Assembly: GCF_001606025.1 (NCBI RefSeq)
Contig: NZ_CP014945.1
Location: 682,001-746,000, forward strand
DNA: 64,000 nt
Origin: Psychrobacter alimentarius
Lineage (GTDB): Bacteria; Pseudomonadota; Gammaproteobacteria; Pseudomonadales; Moraxellaceae
Direction: 5' to 3'
Shown here: positions 29,559 through 39,323 of the stretch, piece by piece
Position numbering within the stretch: position 1 is the stretch's first letter
How the letters are laid out: each line of letters opens with the position of its first letter
Program-made: the position numbers and the translations under genes
Notes under the pieces: generated by a model
The model's database searches: none
What the model saw: the letters and a program-made list of their open reading frames with translations, nothing else
What the model was told of the DNA's origin: nothing

Positions 29559-29592
29559 TAAAAAAGCTCCAATTAAATTGGAGCTTTTTTTT
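29559..29592. terminator. Strong terminator after rplQ, usable both ways
   Basis: AAAAAGCTCCAAT and ATTGGAGCTTTTT form a 13-bp stem with a TAA loop, a long T-run on the plus side and a matching A-run on the other. It closes the alpha operon and can also serve the convergent yciO-like gene. Confidence 0.93.
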
Positions 29593-29621
29593 GCCTGAAA
29601 TTTGCTACTACTTTTTATTAA

Positions 29622-30242
29622 TCACAACAATAACGATGTGACATCAGCAGCCCCTTGCCTAATAACTTCAGGTTGACCACTGGTCATATCTACAATGGTG
29701 GTTAATTTGGTAGTTTTTACACCTGCATTGATCAAACCATCTATTTGATTGCCCAAAAGATCTTCAATTTCAAATGGATCATCAAGTATTTCATCTTTAT
29801 TAGGTAGTATTAACGAACTCGTCAAGATTGGTTCGTCCATCGCCTCTAAGAGTGCTTGAGCAATAGGATTGCTGGGTACCCTAATGCCAATAGTTTTTTT
29901 CTTCGCATGGGCCAATTTTTTCGGCACATCCTTTGTGGCGTTTAAAATAAAGGTAATAGGGGCTGGTGTATGAGCCTTGAGCTGTTTAAATTGCACGTTG
30001 TCTACTGTTGCATAATTCGCAATTTCACTTAAGTCTCGGCACAACAGGGTGAATTGATGCTTATCATCAAGCTCACGAATTTTCTTGAGCTTTTCTAGGG
30101 CATCTTTCGCTCCTAAGCGACAACCAAAAGCATAACTTGTATCAGTAGGATAGATGATCAATTGATCTTTACGCAGTAGGTCAGCGGCTTGTTCGATAAG
30201 GCGAGGCTGTGGATTTTCTGGATGAATATAAAATACTTGCAT
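29622..30242 (-). CDS. Sua5/YciO/YrdC family protein (YciO type)
   Basis: The 206-residue protein has the YrdC-like fold that binds double-stranded RNA and nucleotides. It begins with MQVFYIHPENPQPRLIEQA and has the conserved IYPTDTSYAFGC and KKKTIGIRVPSN motifs. This pattern fits the YciO branch. TsaC and Sua5 make threonylcarbamoyl-AMP for tRNA t6A; YciO paralogues lack a firmly established role. Another copy elsewhere probably does the t6A job. Confidence 0.85.
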   Translation of the reverse strand: MQVFYIHPENPQPRLIEQAADLLRKDQLIIYPTDTSYAFGCRLGAKDALEKLKKIRELDDKHQFTLLCRDLSEIANYATVDNVQFKQLKAHTPAPITFILNATKDVPKKLAHAKKKTIGIRVPSNPIAQALLEAMDEPILTSSLILPNKDEILDDPFEIEDLLGNQIDGLINAGVKTTKLTTIVDMTSGQPEVIRQGAADVTSLLL

Positions 30243-30521
30243 GGTGGCTCCTTATTTTATAGTTATTGATTGATAATCAGACAAAGATATTATTCTTTGT
30301 CATTTGTCTCTCTTGTTTTTCAGATAAATAATCCATTTGCTGAATAAAAATGGAATACTCATAGAATGACTGACAAAAAGGCTATCAATTTAAAATCTGC
30401 TTTATGAGTTAGTATAGTCTGATGTAGACAGAAGTTTATTGGTAAGGCGTTACTGTCCGTAGAAAATCGTTAACGGAAAACTGATACGGAGTCACATGCT
30501 AAAATCAATAAGCCGTTTGAA

Positions 30522-31238
30522 TCAGGGGTAAGTACAAACACTAAGAAAAGTGCGCAGCAATACTTTGGCATCACGTGGTAGGCGATGTGGTTTTTCAATA
30601 TACTCTTTGACTTGTGTATAGACGTCACTGGCAAAAGTGCTGTTACTGGTATCAAGCGTTGCAAACAAGTTGTCTTGTGAGACTTGAAAAGTATTTTTAC
30701 AGGCGAGTGTAAACAAACACTCTAATGCTTGCGGCTTAACCTCTACATGTTCAAATGCTTGCTGCTGAGTAGCTGAGCGTCCATCTGGTGCGTACCAATA
30801 ACCAAAGTCACTAAGAGTCCTACGATTTTTACCAGCAACGCACCAGTGGCTGATTTCGTGTAATGCACTAGCGAAAAAACCGTGTGCAAATTCAATTCTT
30901 GCTGGTTGATCGTCATGGGCAGGGAAATATTCGGGTTCTCCTGAGCTGCGAGCCAGTAAGACTTTTTGATTTTCAAACAGAGTATTAAATATTCGAATCA
31001 GCCAATCTGTTGCGGCTTGTTCACTATCAACTACCTTATTGGCATAAATTTCTTGCCATTCTTTTTTCCACTTGTTTAAGTGCTCTTTATTCTCGCGCTT
31101 TTCATACTCAAAGATCGATGAGGTAGTACTGTCTTTTTTGACGGGATCAGTTAGTTCGATTAAATGTTGTAGCAATGCTTTGTCTTCGAGATAAGACAGC
31201 AAATCAGAAAAGTCAGGTTTAGTATTACATGAGCTCAT
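30522..31238 (-). CDS. epmC: Elongation factor P hydroxylase (EpmC/YfcM type)
   Basis: EpmC hydroxylates the beta-lysylated lysine of elongation factor P, the last step of the EpmA-EpmB-EpmC pathway. The key region IEFAHGFFASALHEISHWC is present with HEISH (residues 127-131) and the DFGYWYAPDGR and VEVKPQALE motifs of YfcM. I chose the ATG at 31238; a longer frame begins with TTG at 31292. Neither has a good ribosome binding site. The N-terminal 80 residues are less conserved. EF-P, EpmA and EpmB are not in this window. Confidence 0.88.
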   Translation of the reverse strand: MSSCNTKPDFSDLLSYLEDKALLQHLIELTDPVKKDSTTSSIFEYEKRENKEHLNKWKKEWQEIYANKVVDSEQAATDWLIRIFNTLFENQKVLLARSSGEPEYFPAHDDQPARIEFAHGFFASALHEISHWCVAGKNRRTLSDFGYWYAPDGRSATQQQAFEHVEVKPQALECLFTLACKNTFQVSQDNLFATLDTSNSTFASDVYTQVKEYIEKPHRLPRDAKVLLRTFLSVCTYP

Positions 31239-31382
31239 AGATGAAAGGATAACCAAATAAAAATAAGAGGGGAAGATAGAAAAGCAGAACAAACCAGCTA
31301 AAAAAAATTTAACATACTAGCGCTAGCGCAGCTTAACGCTTTCCTTTAGTATGGCAGGCAATATTATACACCGTTTTGATGA

Positions 31383-31988
31383 ATGAGGCCTCGCATGTCA
31401 AGCACTCCAGAAAGTAAATCGTCAGTCCTTAAATCTGACAACAAAAAAGCGCCTGTCTCTGCCAGCATGCCTGAGCATATTTCTTTAGACAAATGGGCAG
31501 ACAGCGGTTATGAGTGGGCAGGAGAAGTGTCACCCAATTCTTTTAAACGTCTAAACGCTACGTTAACAACGGAACGTGAACAGTCAAACACCCAGATTAG
31601 CGCTAATTTATATCGTCGCAATAACGTTTTACACTTGGCGTTTACGTTAGATGGTGAAGTCTGGCTTACTTGTCAACGTTGTTTGCAGCCGATCAATATT
31701 GATTTGTCCGATGACTACGACATTGCTTTGCTTGAAAATGACAGTCAAGTGCGTTTAGTGAATGAAGAACAGGACTATCTAATACTGGATGAAGTCATTA
31801 CTGAACAATCACCAGAGACGCTATTGCCATTCAAAAAGCTGGTAGAAGATGAGATTTTATTAAAAATTCCAATGGCACCAAAGCATGACGATTGCGAAAT
31901 GACTGTTGAGCAATTTGGTGAAATTCCAGAAGAGGAAGAGACAGAAAATCCTTTTGCTGCATTGGCATCACTTAAAGGTAAGTTATAA
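31383..31988 (+). CDS. yceD: YceD family (DUF177) protein linked to 23S rRNA
   Basis: The protein (about 200 residues) belongs to the YceD/DUF177 family, needed for normal 23S rRNA levels in bacteria and plants. The conserved VWLTCQRCLQPI core with CxxC lies near residue 100, and an acidic stretch EEEETENPFAALASLK lies near the end. It precedes rpmF, the usual order. The second ATG at 31395 could be the start. Confidence 0.9.
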   Translation: MRPRMSSTPESKSSVLKSDNKKAPVSASMPEHISLDKWADSGYEWAGEVSPNSFKRLNATLTTEREQSNTQISANLYRRNNVLHLAFTLDGEVWLTCQRCLQPINIDLSDDYDIALLENDSQVRLVNEEQDYLILDEVITEQSPETLLPFKKLVEDEILLKIPMAPKHDDCEMTVEQFGEIPEEEETENPFAALASLKGKL

Positions 31989-32304
31989 TAATCTGAATAT
32001 TTTATCAGCAATTTTATAGCCACTTTTACTACTTTGTGCAGAAGAGTGGAAAGCAGGGCTTTATTAATCTAATAAACATGCGTATAATGTCCGGTTTATT
32101 GCATTCTAGCAACAAGTTACTTGCTGATAGACGCTGACTAGGCAAATTCTATAGATTTTAGACGTAGTCAGTACTTTTATGTAGGTGGCAATCTATTTAA
32201 TTAATGATGCTTAAGACTTAGGTTGTTGTGACCATATAATCTCTGTCAGTATCAACTGAAGCTGAATTTTTAAGCTTATCCCTTTTAAGTATAGGAGCTA
32301 TATC
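31989..32304 (+). promoter_or_regulatory. Gap between yceD and rpmF with a possible -10
   Basis: The 316-base gap holds a TATAAT at 32083-32088 with only a poor -35 (TTTATT, 17 bases upstream). It may give rpmF its own promoter. No open frame or terminator is evident. Confidence 0.35.
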
Positions 32305-32487
32305 ATGGCTGTTCAAAAAAGTCGTAAAAGCCGTTCTCGTCGTGACATGCGCCGTTCACACCATCGTATGGAAGTGGCTGAGCTAAGCGTAGATGCTACT
32401 ACTGGTGAAAAGCATCGTCGTCATCACATGACTAAAGATGGTTTCTACCGTGGTCGTCAGTTATTCAAAGTAAGCCAAGACGCTTAA
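32305..32487 (+). CDS. rpmF: 50S ribosomal protein L32
   Basis: L32 (60 residues) starts [20 protein letters not shown]. It lacks the zinc cysteines and is of the gammaproteobacterial type. AGGAG stands seven bases before the ATG. It lies between yceD and the fab genes, as in E. coli, and is followed by a terminator. Confidence 0.97.
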   Translation: MAVQKSRKSRSRRDMRRSHHRMEVAELSVDATTGEKHRRHHMTKDGFYRGRQLFKVSQDA

Positions 32488-32908
32488 GTCCTTGGCTATA
32501 CAATAGATAATATAAAAGTAGTGATGATACTGGTGATTGTCATTGTCTTTTTGCAATTATTATCAAGTAGTATGCTATAAGTTAAAAGAGCCAAGTTATT
32601 TCGCTATCATATATTATGTGGCTGGATAACTTGGCTTTTTGCTATACATTTTTTATCGTCAGTATATCAAAGTCTTTAGCAGCTTTTAGTGACTATGCAA
32701 GTAAATTGATAAGATTGCTTTTCTAGCGCATGTGATATTTTTTGCTATTTATCTTGAAGTTTGATTCGCTAGGATAATAGTGCGTGTCAGTGTATAGTTT
32801 GCTGATAGTTGGTTCTTTGGGCAAATAAAGCAAATACTGGCTTGATATAGTATCTAATAATATAACGACCCCATTGTTTTAGGGATGTTTCCAATTAAAT
32901 AAGGAATA
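32488..32908 (+). other. Gap between rpmF and fabD
   Basis: Apart from the hairpin terminator at 32589-32640, this 421-base stretch shows no gene. In E. coli plsX and fabH lie in this slot; here they are absent. I see no convincing promoter for fabD. Confidence 0.5.
32589..32640 (+). terminator. Terminator after rpmF
   Basis: AGCCAAGTTAT and ATAACTTGGCT form an 11-bp perfect stem with a 26-base loop. TTTT follows directly and more T-rich sequence lies just beyond. Confidence 0.72.
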
Positions 32909-32914
32909 TTGGTT

Positions 32915-33883
32915 ATGGCTTCTGTACCTGATATGGTAAAAAAGCAACCCACACGTATTGCGGTAGTTTTTCCTGGACAAGGATCACAAGTCGTTGGAAT
33001 GACCAACGAGCTTGCTGACATCTATCCAGAAATTCGTGATACTTTTGCTGAGGCGAGTGAAGCGCTTGGCGAAGATTTATGGGCTATTTGTCAGGATGAA
33101 GAAAAGCTCAATCAGACTCAATATACCCAACCTGCTTTGTTAACTGCTAGCATAGCGATCTGGCGTATCTTGAAACAGAAAATAGCCACAAAACCTTCTT
33201 ATTTAGCTGGACATTCTTTAGGTGAGTATAGTGCACTGTGTGCAGCTGACGTTATCTCATTAGCAGATGCAGTCACCTTGGTCCATAAGCGCGGTCAATT
33301 GATGCAGGAAGCAGTTGTCGGTATTGATACGGCTATGGCAGCAGTATTGGGCTTAGAAGATAATCGGGTCGAAAATCTATGTGAGCAAGCGACCGAGCAT
33401 GTCGACGATGCAGTGGTTGGTGCCGCGAATTTTAACAGTCCAGGGCAAGTGGTTATATCGGGTAATGCGGTAGGTGTTAATGCCGTGATCGATAAAGTAC
33501 AAAACACTGGCAAGAAAGCCATTCCTTTGAAGGTAAGTGTGCCATCGCATTGTGCACTTATGGAGCCAGCCAGCAGTGCCTTGGCTGAAATATTAGCAGG
33601 CATCAAATTTGATCAAGCAACTATTCCTGTTATTCAGAATTGCTATGCGCGTATCGAAAGTAACGCTATAGGCATTAAACAAGCATTGACGGAGCAGTTG
33701 AGTCAGCCTGTATTATGGTCAAAAACCATGCAAGAGCTTACTGATAAACAAATCAATGTTTTAATCGAATGTGGTAGTGGCAACGTATTGAGCAACCTAG
33801 CTAAGCGCCAAGCACAACCAATTACCAGCTATCCTACTGATAAGCCTGCCCGTATTGATAAATTAATGGAGATATTATCATGA
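32915..33883 (+). CDS. fabD: Malonyl-CoA:ACP transacylase
   Basis: FabD moves malonyl groups from CoA to acyl carrier protein for fatty-acid elongation. The nucleophile S101 is in GHSLG (99-103), R126 is in HKRGQLMQ, and the catalytic histidine is in VPSHCALM. FPGQGSQ forms the oxyanion region. I chose the ATG at 32915 (322 residues), with AAGGA nine bases upstream. Its stop overlaps the fabG start (ATGA). Confidence 0.97.
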   Translation: MASVPDMVKKQPTRIAVVFPGQGSQVVGMTNELADIYPEIRDTFAEASEALGEDLWAICQDEEKLNQTQYTQPALLTASIAIWRILKQKIATKPSYLAGHSLGEYSALCAADVISLADAVTLVHKRGQLMQEAVVGIDTAMAAVLGLEDNRVENLCEQATEHVDDAVVGAANFNSPGQVVISGNAVGVNAVIDKVQNTGKKAIPLKVSVPSHCALMEPASSALAEILAGIKFDQATIPVIQNCYARIESNAIGIKQALTEQLSQPVLWSKTMQELTDKQINVLIECGSGNVLSNLAKRQAQPITSYPTDKPARIDKLMEILS

Positions 33884-34608
33884 GCCGTACAATTACATTA
33901 GTCACTGGTGCTAGCCGTGGTATCGGTAAAGCCGTTGCTAAACGTTTTGCTAAAGAAGGTCATTTTGTCATTGGAACAGCGACTAGTGAAAAAGGGGCTG
34001 AACTTATCAACGATTATCTTCATGATACCGGTGGTATTGGTCGAGTCTTAGACGTTCGAGATAGTGCACAGATTGATAAATTATTTGAAGAAATTGAAAG
34101 TGTTTATGGTGCAGTACAAGTGTTGGTAAACAATGCAGGTATTACCCAAGATGGCTTATTAATGCGTATGAAAGACGAAGATTGGAGCAATGTGATTGAC
34201 ACCAATTTGACCTCAATTTACCGTATGAGCAAACGTGCTGTGCGTGGCATGATGAAAGCACGCCGTGGACGTATTATTAATATTACTTCTGTCGTCGCAC
34301 AGATGGGCAATGCTGGTCAATCTAACTACGCTGCGACCAAAGCAGGGGTTGAAGGTTTCAGCCGTACTTTGGCACGTGAGATCGGTTCAAGACAAGTCAC
34401 TATCAATTGCGTAGCACCAGGTTTGATTGAGACAGATATGACTGATGAGCTTGATGAGCGTCTACTAAACTCTATGTTGGATGCGGTGCCTATCAGTCGT
34501 CTTGGTCAGCCAGAAGACATTGCTGCAGCGGTGCATTTTTTAGCAAGTGATGAAGCGAGTTATATTACAGGTGCGGTCATTCCTGTAAATGGTGGCATGT
34601 ATATGTAG
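33880..34608 (+). CDS. fabG: 3-oxoacyl-ACP reductase
   Basis: FabG (242 residues) reduces beta-ketoacyl-ACP with NADPH. It is a short-chain dehydrogenase with TGASRGIG (9-16), NNAG (84-87), S137, and YAATK (Y150, K154). It ends ITGAVIPVNGGMYM, as usual. It overlaps fabD by four bases; acpP follows after 270 bases. Confidence 0.97.
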   Translation: MSRTITLVTGASRGIGKAVAKRFAKEGHFVIGTATSEKGAELINDYLHDTGGIGRVLDVRDSAQIDKLFEEIESVYGAVQVLVNNAGITQDGLLMRMKDEDWSNVIDTNLTSIYRMSKRAVRGMMKARRGRIINITSVVAQMGNAGQSNYAATKAGVEGFSRTLAREIGSRQVTINCVAPGLIETDMTDELDERLLNSMLDAVPISRLGQPEDIAAAVHFLASDEASYITGAVIPVNGGMYM

Positions 34609-34675
34609 GCCAGAAATAAGTGTTACACACTGACAATAAAAAACTGTGTGAACGAGTGTAAACTCTAATAAACAG

Positions 34676-34684
34676 TGTTATAAT
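34676..34684 (+). promoter_or_regulatory. Extended -10 promoter of acpP
   Basis: TGTTATAAT fits the extended -10 pattern; TGTAAA 16 bases upstream of TATAAT is a weak -35. A separate promoter would explain high acpP expression relative to fabD and fabG. Confidence 0.5.
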
Positions 34685-34878
34685 GACGGACACTTTTATA
34701 TCGAAGTCCTGTATGATAGCAAGGCTTTATCAGACATTAGTCAAATCGTATAACTGGTTATAAAGCACTTAGACGACCTACTAATTTAAAAACATCATTT
34801 TGTATACAATGTCATAGAATCTAATGATAGGACTATGAACAGTTTGTAGAAATAATAGATCAAAAAGGAGAAATCTAC

Positions 34879-35115
34879 ATGAGTAATGATACAGAGTTAA
34901 GAGTTAAAGCAGCAGTAGCCGAGCAACTAGGTATGAATGTTGAAGATATCAGCAACGATGCTTCATTTATGGAAGACCTAGGCGCTGATTCATTGGATCT
35001 AGTTGAATTGGTTATGTCATTTGAGAGTGATTTTGGTATCACTATTCCTGATGAAGATTCAGCAGAATTGACCACTGTACAAAAAGCAATTGATTATGTA
35101 CAAGCTCAGCTATAA
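34879..35115 (+). CDS. acpP: Acyl carrier protein
   Basis: ACP (78 residues) carries fatty-acyl chains on a phosphopantetheine arm. The attachment site is S38 in ADSLD (36-40). AAAGGAG precedes the ATG. The acidic helical sequence is typical. An own promoter and a strong terminator frame it. Confidence 0.98.
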   Translation: MSNDTELRVKAAVAEQLGMNVEDISNDASFMEDLGADSLDLVELVMSFESDFGITIPDEDSAELTTVQKAIDYVQAQL

Positions 35116-35436
35116 TCAGTAATTTGCTCAGCAAGTTTTATATGACCGCTTATCTTTTTAGGTAAGCGGTTTTTTTATGCTTATACTTTTACTAAGTATC
35201 TCATCTATATCACATGTATAACTGCTTTAACATAAGCTACGCCAAATCAACATTACTCAACATTCTATTACTATCTTCCTCAGCTGCCTTTGCTTATACT
35301 CATAAGGGTAAACATTACGAAGAAACGATTATAGTATTTTGATGGTACTCTATTTACAGAGATTTATGCTTATCAAGAGTTACCATCACAACAATAAACA
35401 CAAATAATAAATAATGATATTTTAAGGAGCAACAAG
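35116..35436. other. Gap between acpP and the Kbp-like gene
   Basis: The first part carries the acpP terminator. The rest is AT-rich with a weak TATAGT but no good -35. No gene is seen; in E. coli fabF would follow acpP, but it is absent here. Confidence 0.5.
35145..35177 (+). terminator. Terminator after acpP
   Basis: ACCGCTTATC pairs with GGTAAGCGGT (one G-U pair) around TTTTTA, followed by seven T. Confidence 0.9.
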
Positions 35437-35970
35437 ATGGGTGTATTTAGTTTTGCAAAAGACATTGGTGAGAAGATATTTAATCGCGATGATGCCAAGC
35501 ACGATGCCAAATCAGAAACAAAAGCCGCAGCTACCACACCAGCCGCGAAAACGACTGGCACACCTGCTGCGAGTAGTGAGCCTTCAGCACAGTCAGTAGC
35601 CAATCTACTGCTTCGTCGCATTCAACAGCAGAATTTGAACATTAGTGATCTACAGATAAAATATAATGGTACTACAGATACTGCAGAAATTAGTGGTAAA
35701 GCGAAGACACAAGCAGATCGTGAAAAAGCGATTATTGCCATTGGTAATGTGCAAAACGTTGCTAAAGTCATCGATAGTATCGATATTGAAGAAGATGCAC
35801 CTGAATCTACGATGTATACTGTAAAATCTGGTGATAGCTTGTCAAAAATCGCGAAAGATGTGTATGGTTCAACAGCTGACTATATGAAGATCTTTGAAGC
35901 CAATAAACCAATGTTATCTGACCCAGACAAAATTTATCCAGGTCAAGTATTACGTATTCCTAAGCCATAA
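35437..35970 (+). CDS. BON-LysM protein like potassium-binding protein Kbp (YgaU)
   Basis: The 177-residue protein has a short N-terminal helix, an Ala/Thr/Lys-rich linker (about 24-50), a BON domain (about 50-112) and a LysM domain (about 126-176) with MYTVKSGDSLSKIAKDVYG and PGQVLRIPK. E. coli Kbp has the same BON-LysM order and binds K+ in the cytoplasm. No signal peptide is visible, which agrees. The linker makes it about 28 residues longer than Kbp. AAGGAG precedes the ATG, and a terminator follows. Confidence 0.82.
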   Translation: MGVFSFAKDIGEKIFNRDDAKHDAKSETKAAATTPAAKTTGTPAASSEPSAQSVANLLLRRIQQQNLNISDLQIKYNGTTDTAEISGKAKTQADREKAIIAIGNVQNVAKVIDSIDIEEDAPESTMYTVKSGDSLSKIAKDVYGSTADYMKIFEANKPMLSDPDKIYPGQVLRIPKP

Positions 35971-36016
35971 TAAGAATACAATCAATATACTGAGGGTGTT
36001 TTGAAACTCGATATCT

Positions 36017-36049
36017 AAAAAACGTCTCTTTGTAAGGGGCGTTTTTTTT
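36017..36049 (+). terminator. Terminator after the Kbp-like gene
   Basis: AACGTCTCT pairs with AGGGGCGTT (G-U pairs included), with A-run before and eight T after. Confidence 0.8.
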
Positions 36050-36114
36050 GGTCTATTACTTGTATTTAAAGTGAATTAAGTACAAATTAGTGTATAGCGA
36101 TAAAAATAAGTCCA

Positions 36115-37332
36115 TCATTGAGCGGCGTTTATTTTCTCATGTTGTTCATTGATTGCCCATATTATGTGTTCATCAAGCACGTCGCTATGTTTGCCTAATT
36201 TCGATTGCAAATGTGTGATGGTTGCTTCGCTACCATTTGCATTACCAAGCCCAATCGCAATATTACGTAAAAAATTCACATAGCCTGTACGTCTGAGTGG
36301 GCTACCTTCTGTCTTTTTCATAAAATCAGCTTCTTGCCATTGCCATAATTCTAATAAGCTGCTGTTATCAAGGCTATGCCGCGGTGCAAAGTCGTCTACA
36401 GACGTGAGGTTGGCGTAACGATTCCAAGGACAGATAAGCTGGCAATCATCGCAACCGAAGACACGATTGCCAATGGCGCGGCGGTATTTGTGATCAATGA
36501 TACCGTCGTGTTCGATAGTGAGATATGAGATACAGGCAGAAGCATTGAGCTCATAGGGTGCGACAATCGCTTGGGTAGGACAGATGTCAATGCAAGCGCT
36601 ACAACTACCACAGTGTGCCTTGACAGGTTGGTCATCGGGCAATTCTAGACTGACGAACAGCTCGCCCAGCACGAAAAACGAACCTGCTTGCTTGTTGAGC
36701 AATAAGGTATGTTTTCCTGTCCAACCAAGCCCTGCTGCTTCTGCAATAGGACGCTCAAAAATAGGCGCAGAATCACTAAAAGGTCTAAAAATAAAATCTT
36801 GGTCTGAGCCGATATTGAGATGTTGCCACTCAGGAAGCATGGTTTCGATATTCAATGCCAGCTGCTTTAAACGACTGCGCATGGTTTTATGATAATCCCG
36901 CCCTCTAGCATAGCGTGCAATGATACCTTGATTAGGATGATCGTTATCACTGACCGTGCGAGGTGTTGGCGTTTGAGTCAGATAGTCCATACGTACACTG
37001 ATGATGGTTTTTGCACCTTCTACCAATTGGTCAGGATTTGCGCGCAGATGATGATTGTTATGCATGAATTGCAGCTGACCCTCATAGCCTTTATCTAACC
37101 ATTGCTGCAACTGCAAAATTTGCTGAGCAAACAGAGGGTGATGAACCGATAAAAAACCGCAATCAGCAAATCCCAGCGCCTGTGCTTGAGCTTTAATCCA
37201 GTGTTTGACGTCCGCAGTGGTTGTAAATGCTGGAGTATTTTTGATAGTAATCTTTTTTTCAGATGCACCGCTGTTAGCTGATACCTGTTTAATAGAAGCG
37301 TCTAACAAGTTTGGTTTAGATGAATGATTCAT
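36115..37332 (-). CDS. queG: Epoxyqueuosine reductase
   Basis: QueG reduces epoxyqueuosine to queuosine in tRNA, using cobalamin and two 4Fe-4S clusters. Cluster cysteines are C241, C244, C247 and C251 in CGSCSACIDIC, and C267, C294, C297 and C301 around CDDCQLIC. The catalytic region FSDSAPIFERPIAEAAGLGW is present. The 405-residue protein has a longer N-terminus (about 40 extra residues) than E. coli QueG. I chose the ATG at 37332; a TTG at 37341 is in frame. It diverges from nnr, as in E. coli. Confidence 0.95.
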   Translation of the reverse strand: MNHSSKPNLLDASIKQVSANSGASEKKITIKNTPAFTTTADVKHWIKAQAQALGFADCGFLSVHHPLFAQQILQLQQWLDKGYEGQLQFMHNNHHLRANPDQLVEGAKTIISVRMDYLTQTPTPRTVSDNDHPNQGIIARYARGRDYHKTMRSRLKQLALNIETMLPEWQHLNIGSDQDFIFRPFSDSAPIFERPIAEAAGLGWTGKHTLLLNKQAGSFFVLGELFVSLELPDDQPVKAHCGSCSACIDICPTQAIVAPYELNASACISYLTIEHDGIIDHKYRRAIGNRVFGCDDCQLICPWNRYANLTSVDDFAPRHSLDNSSLLELWQWQEADFMKKTEGSPLRRTGYVNFLRNIAIGLGNANGSEATITHLQSKLGKHSDVLDEHIIWAINEQHEKINAAQ

Positions 37333-37526
37333 GTAGGGCAATAGGCATTGATGTGAATACCGCTATGATAAGCGAGTGAGCGAAGAGCGCAAGCATAAAA
37401 GCCAAATAAACGCATATTCATATTAATACACAACATAGAGTTAGCTTTGCTAAGCTAATGCCATTGAGAAATAAGTATACTTACATTACTAAAAAATACG
37501 CCTATAAAAATGATCGAGGACAAGTC

Positions 37527-39323
37527 ATGCCAAAACTTTCTAACTTATTAAACGAAAAAACGAACTTACCTGTGGCGCTTTATAGCAGCGAGCAAGTTTA
37601 TGCGATGGAGCAGGCATGGTTTGCACAAGGTCATGACAGTTTTGGATTGATGAAGCAAGCAGCTTGGCAAATGGCGCAGCAGATCGAACAGCTTTATGCA
37701 AGAAAGTGTTTGCATACTAACGTATCAAACAATAACCAAAGTAATTATGTCGAGACTCAAGAGCGACGAGTCAGTGTCTGGGTCGGGAATGGCAATAACG
37801 GTGGTGATGGTTGGCTCGTTGCCTATTATTTGCAACAAGCAGGCTGGCGCGTACAAGTCATAACAGTCGGTTTTGCTCATTGTGATTTTGAGATAAATGA
37901 CGTGACTGAGACAGCTGATGTGTCAAGCGCACCGACCGATGCTATAAAAGCGCTAAAAATAGCACTATCTGCTGATTGCAATTATCAGCGCTTTGAAGAC
38001 CATCTGAATGAGCTGAATAATTACAGAAAAGCAAGCTTACAAGCAGATATTTATATTGATGCGTTATTTGGTATTGGGCTGAACCGCGCGCCTGAAGGTA
38101 TATATAAGCAAGCCATTCATGCCTTTAATCAATCAGTGCGACAAAAATATGCATTGGCTGTGGCAGTAGATGTTCCAAGTGGGTTGGTGGCGTCTACTGG
38201 CGAAGTATTTGATCAAATCGCCATACTGGCAGACGTGACTTTATGCTTGATTGCGAGAAAATTTGGTTTACATACGAAGGATGGGGCTGATTATAGCGGA
38301 GAAGTGCTTGATATACCGTTGATACCTTATGAGACAGTATCTTATCGACAGAGTTGTCAGTCTCAAGATATGAATAAGCTGGCACCAGTGGCTATGCTGC
38401 TAACGGCAGCGCACAGTTTCAATGCCCGTCGCCAAAATAGTTACAAAGGAAGTTACGGTCATGTTTTGGTCATCGGTGGCAATCGTGTCAATGGCTCACA
38501 AGGTATGGGCGGAGCAGCGATACTATCAGCTTCTAGCGCCATGGCAACAGGCACTGGGAAAATTACCGTTGCTTGTCATGACGCTTTTCATGGCGCAATT
38601 TTGACGTCATTACCAGATGCCATGACTATCGACTTGCATGATGTAGAGGGAGTCAAGCATTTGATTGAATCTGCCAGTATTATTGCTATCGGTATGGGAT
38701 TGGGGCGTGATGAAAAAGCAAAAGCGATATTCATCAGCTATGTAGAAGCTGCTATGGCCAATGAAAAACCAATGGTTATCGACGCTGACGGTCTTTATCA
38801 TTTGGCATCATTACAGGCAGATAATCATAATCTGATCTCTGAGCTACGCGAATACAGTATGGAGCATCAGGTATGCCTAACACCGCACAGTGGTGAAGCA
38901 GCCAATTTACTAAATAAAAAAATAAGTGAGGTAGAAAGGGATAGATTGGCTGCTATCAAGCAGTGTGCTGAGACTTACGGCGGCGATTGGGTGTTAAAAG
39001 GCGCAGGTTCTTTGGTACTTGAGCAACGCTCAGGATGGAAAAATATTTATGTTTGCGGTGTTGGTAATGCTGGCATGGCGACAGCTGGCATGGGTGATGT
39101 GTTGTCTGGGGTTACCGCTGGTCTACTGGCACAACAAGATTTAGAAGCAGAGATGCGCAGCTTGCACCAAGCAGTAGTTATTCACGGTCTAGCAGGAGAT
39201 ACGCTGGTAAACCAAACGAGTAGTTGTGATAAGCGTACACTATTGGTCGGACAAAGAGGGCTACAAGCTCAAGATATGCCAGCAGCCGTTCGTCATGTGA
39301 TGCAGTTAGGAATTTTTACCTAA
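37527..39323 (+). CDS. nnr: Bifunctional NAD(P)H-hydrate epimerase / dehydratase
   Basis: Nnr repairs hydrated NAD(P)H. The N-terminal domain (about 1-260) is the epimerase with VWVGNGNNGGDGWLVA. The C-terminal domain (about 290-590) is the ADP-dependent dehydratase with GSYGHVLVIGGN, LTPHSGEAANLL and the AGMGDVLSGVTAGLLA motif. I chose the ATG at 37527 (598 residues) since GAGGA precedes it; the frame extends to an ATG at 37458. Its stop lies two bases from that of the convergent DUF4124 gene. Confidence 0.94.
   Translation: MPKLSNLLNEKTNLPVALYSSEQVYAMEQAWFAQGHDSFGLMKQAAWQMAQQIEQLYARKCLHTNVSNNNQSNYVETQERRVSVWVGNGNNGGDGWLVAYYLQQAGWRVQVITVGFAHCDFEINDVTETADVSSAPTDAIKALKIALSADCNYQRFEDHLNELNNYRKASLQADIYIDALFGIGLNRAPEGIYKQAIHAFNQSVRQKYALAVAVDVPSGLVASTGEVFDQIAILADVTLCLIARKFGLHTKDGADYSGEVLDIPLIPYETVSYRQSCQSQDMNKLAPVAMLLTAAHSFNARRQNSYKGSYGHVLVIGGNRVNGSQGMGGAAILSASSAMATGTGKITVACHDAFHGAILTSLPDAMTIDLHDVEGVKHLIESASIIAIGMGLGRDEKAKAIFISYVEAAMANEKPMVIDADGLYHLASLQADNHNLISELREYSMEHQVCLTPHSGEAANLLNKKISEVERDRLAAIKQCAETYGGDWVLKGAGSLVLEQRSGWKNIYVCGVGNAGMATAGMGDVLSGVTAGLLAQQDLEAEMRSLHQAVVIHGLAGDTLVNQTSSCDKRTLLVGQRGLQAQDMPAAVRHVMQLGIFT

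Noticed and set aside
29622..30242. Reading the YciO-like gene as tsaC
   Set aside because: Sequence fits the YciO branch better; t6A synthesis cannot be assigned from this gene alone.
36396..36635. Frames opposite or within queG
   Set aside because: Overlap the cysteine cluster region of a well-supported gene.
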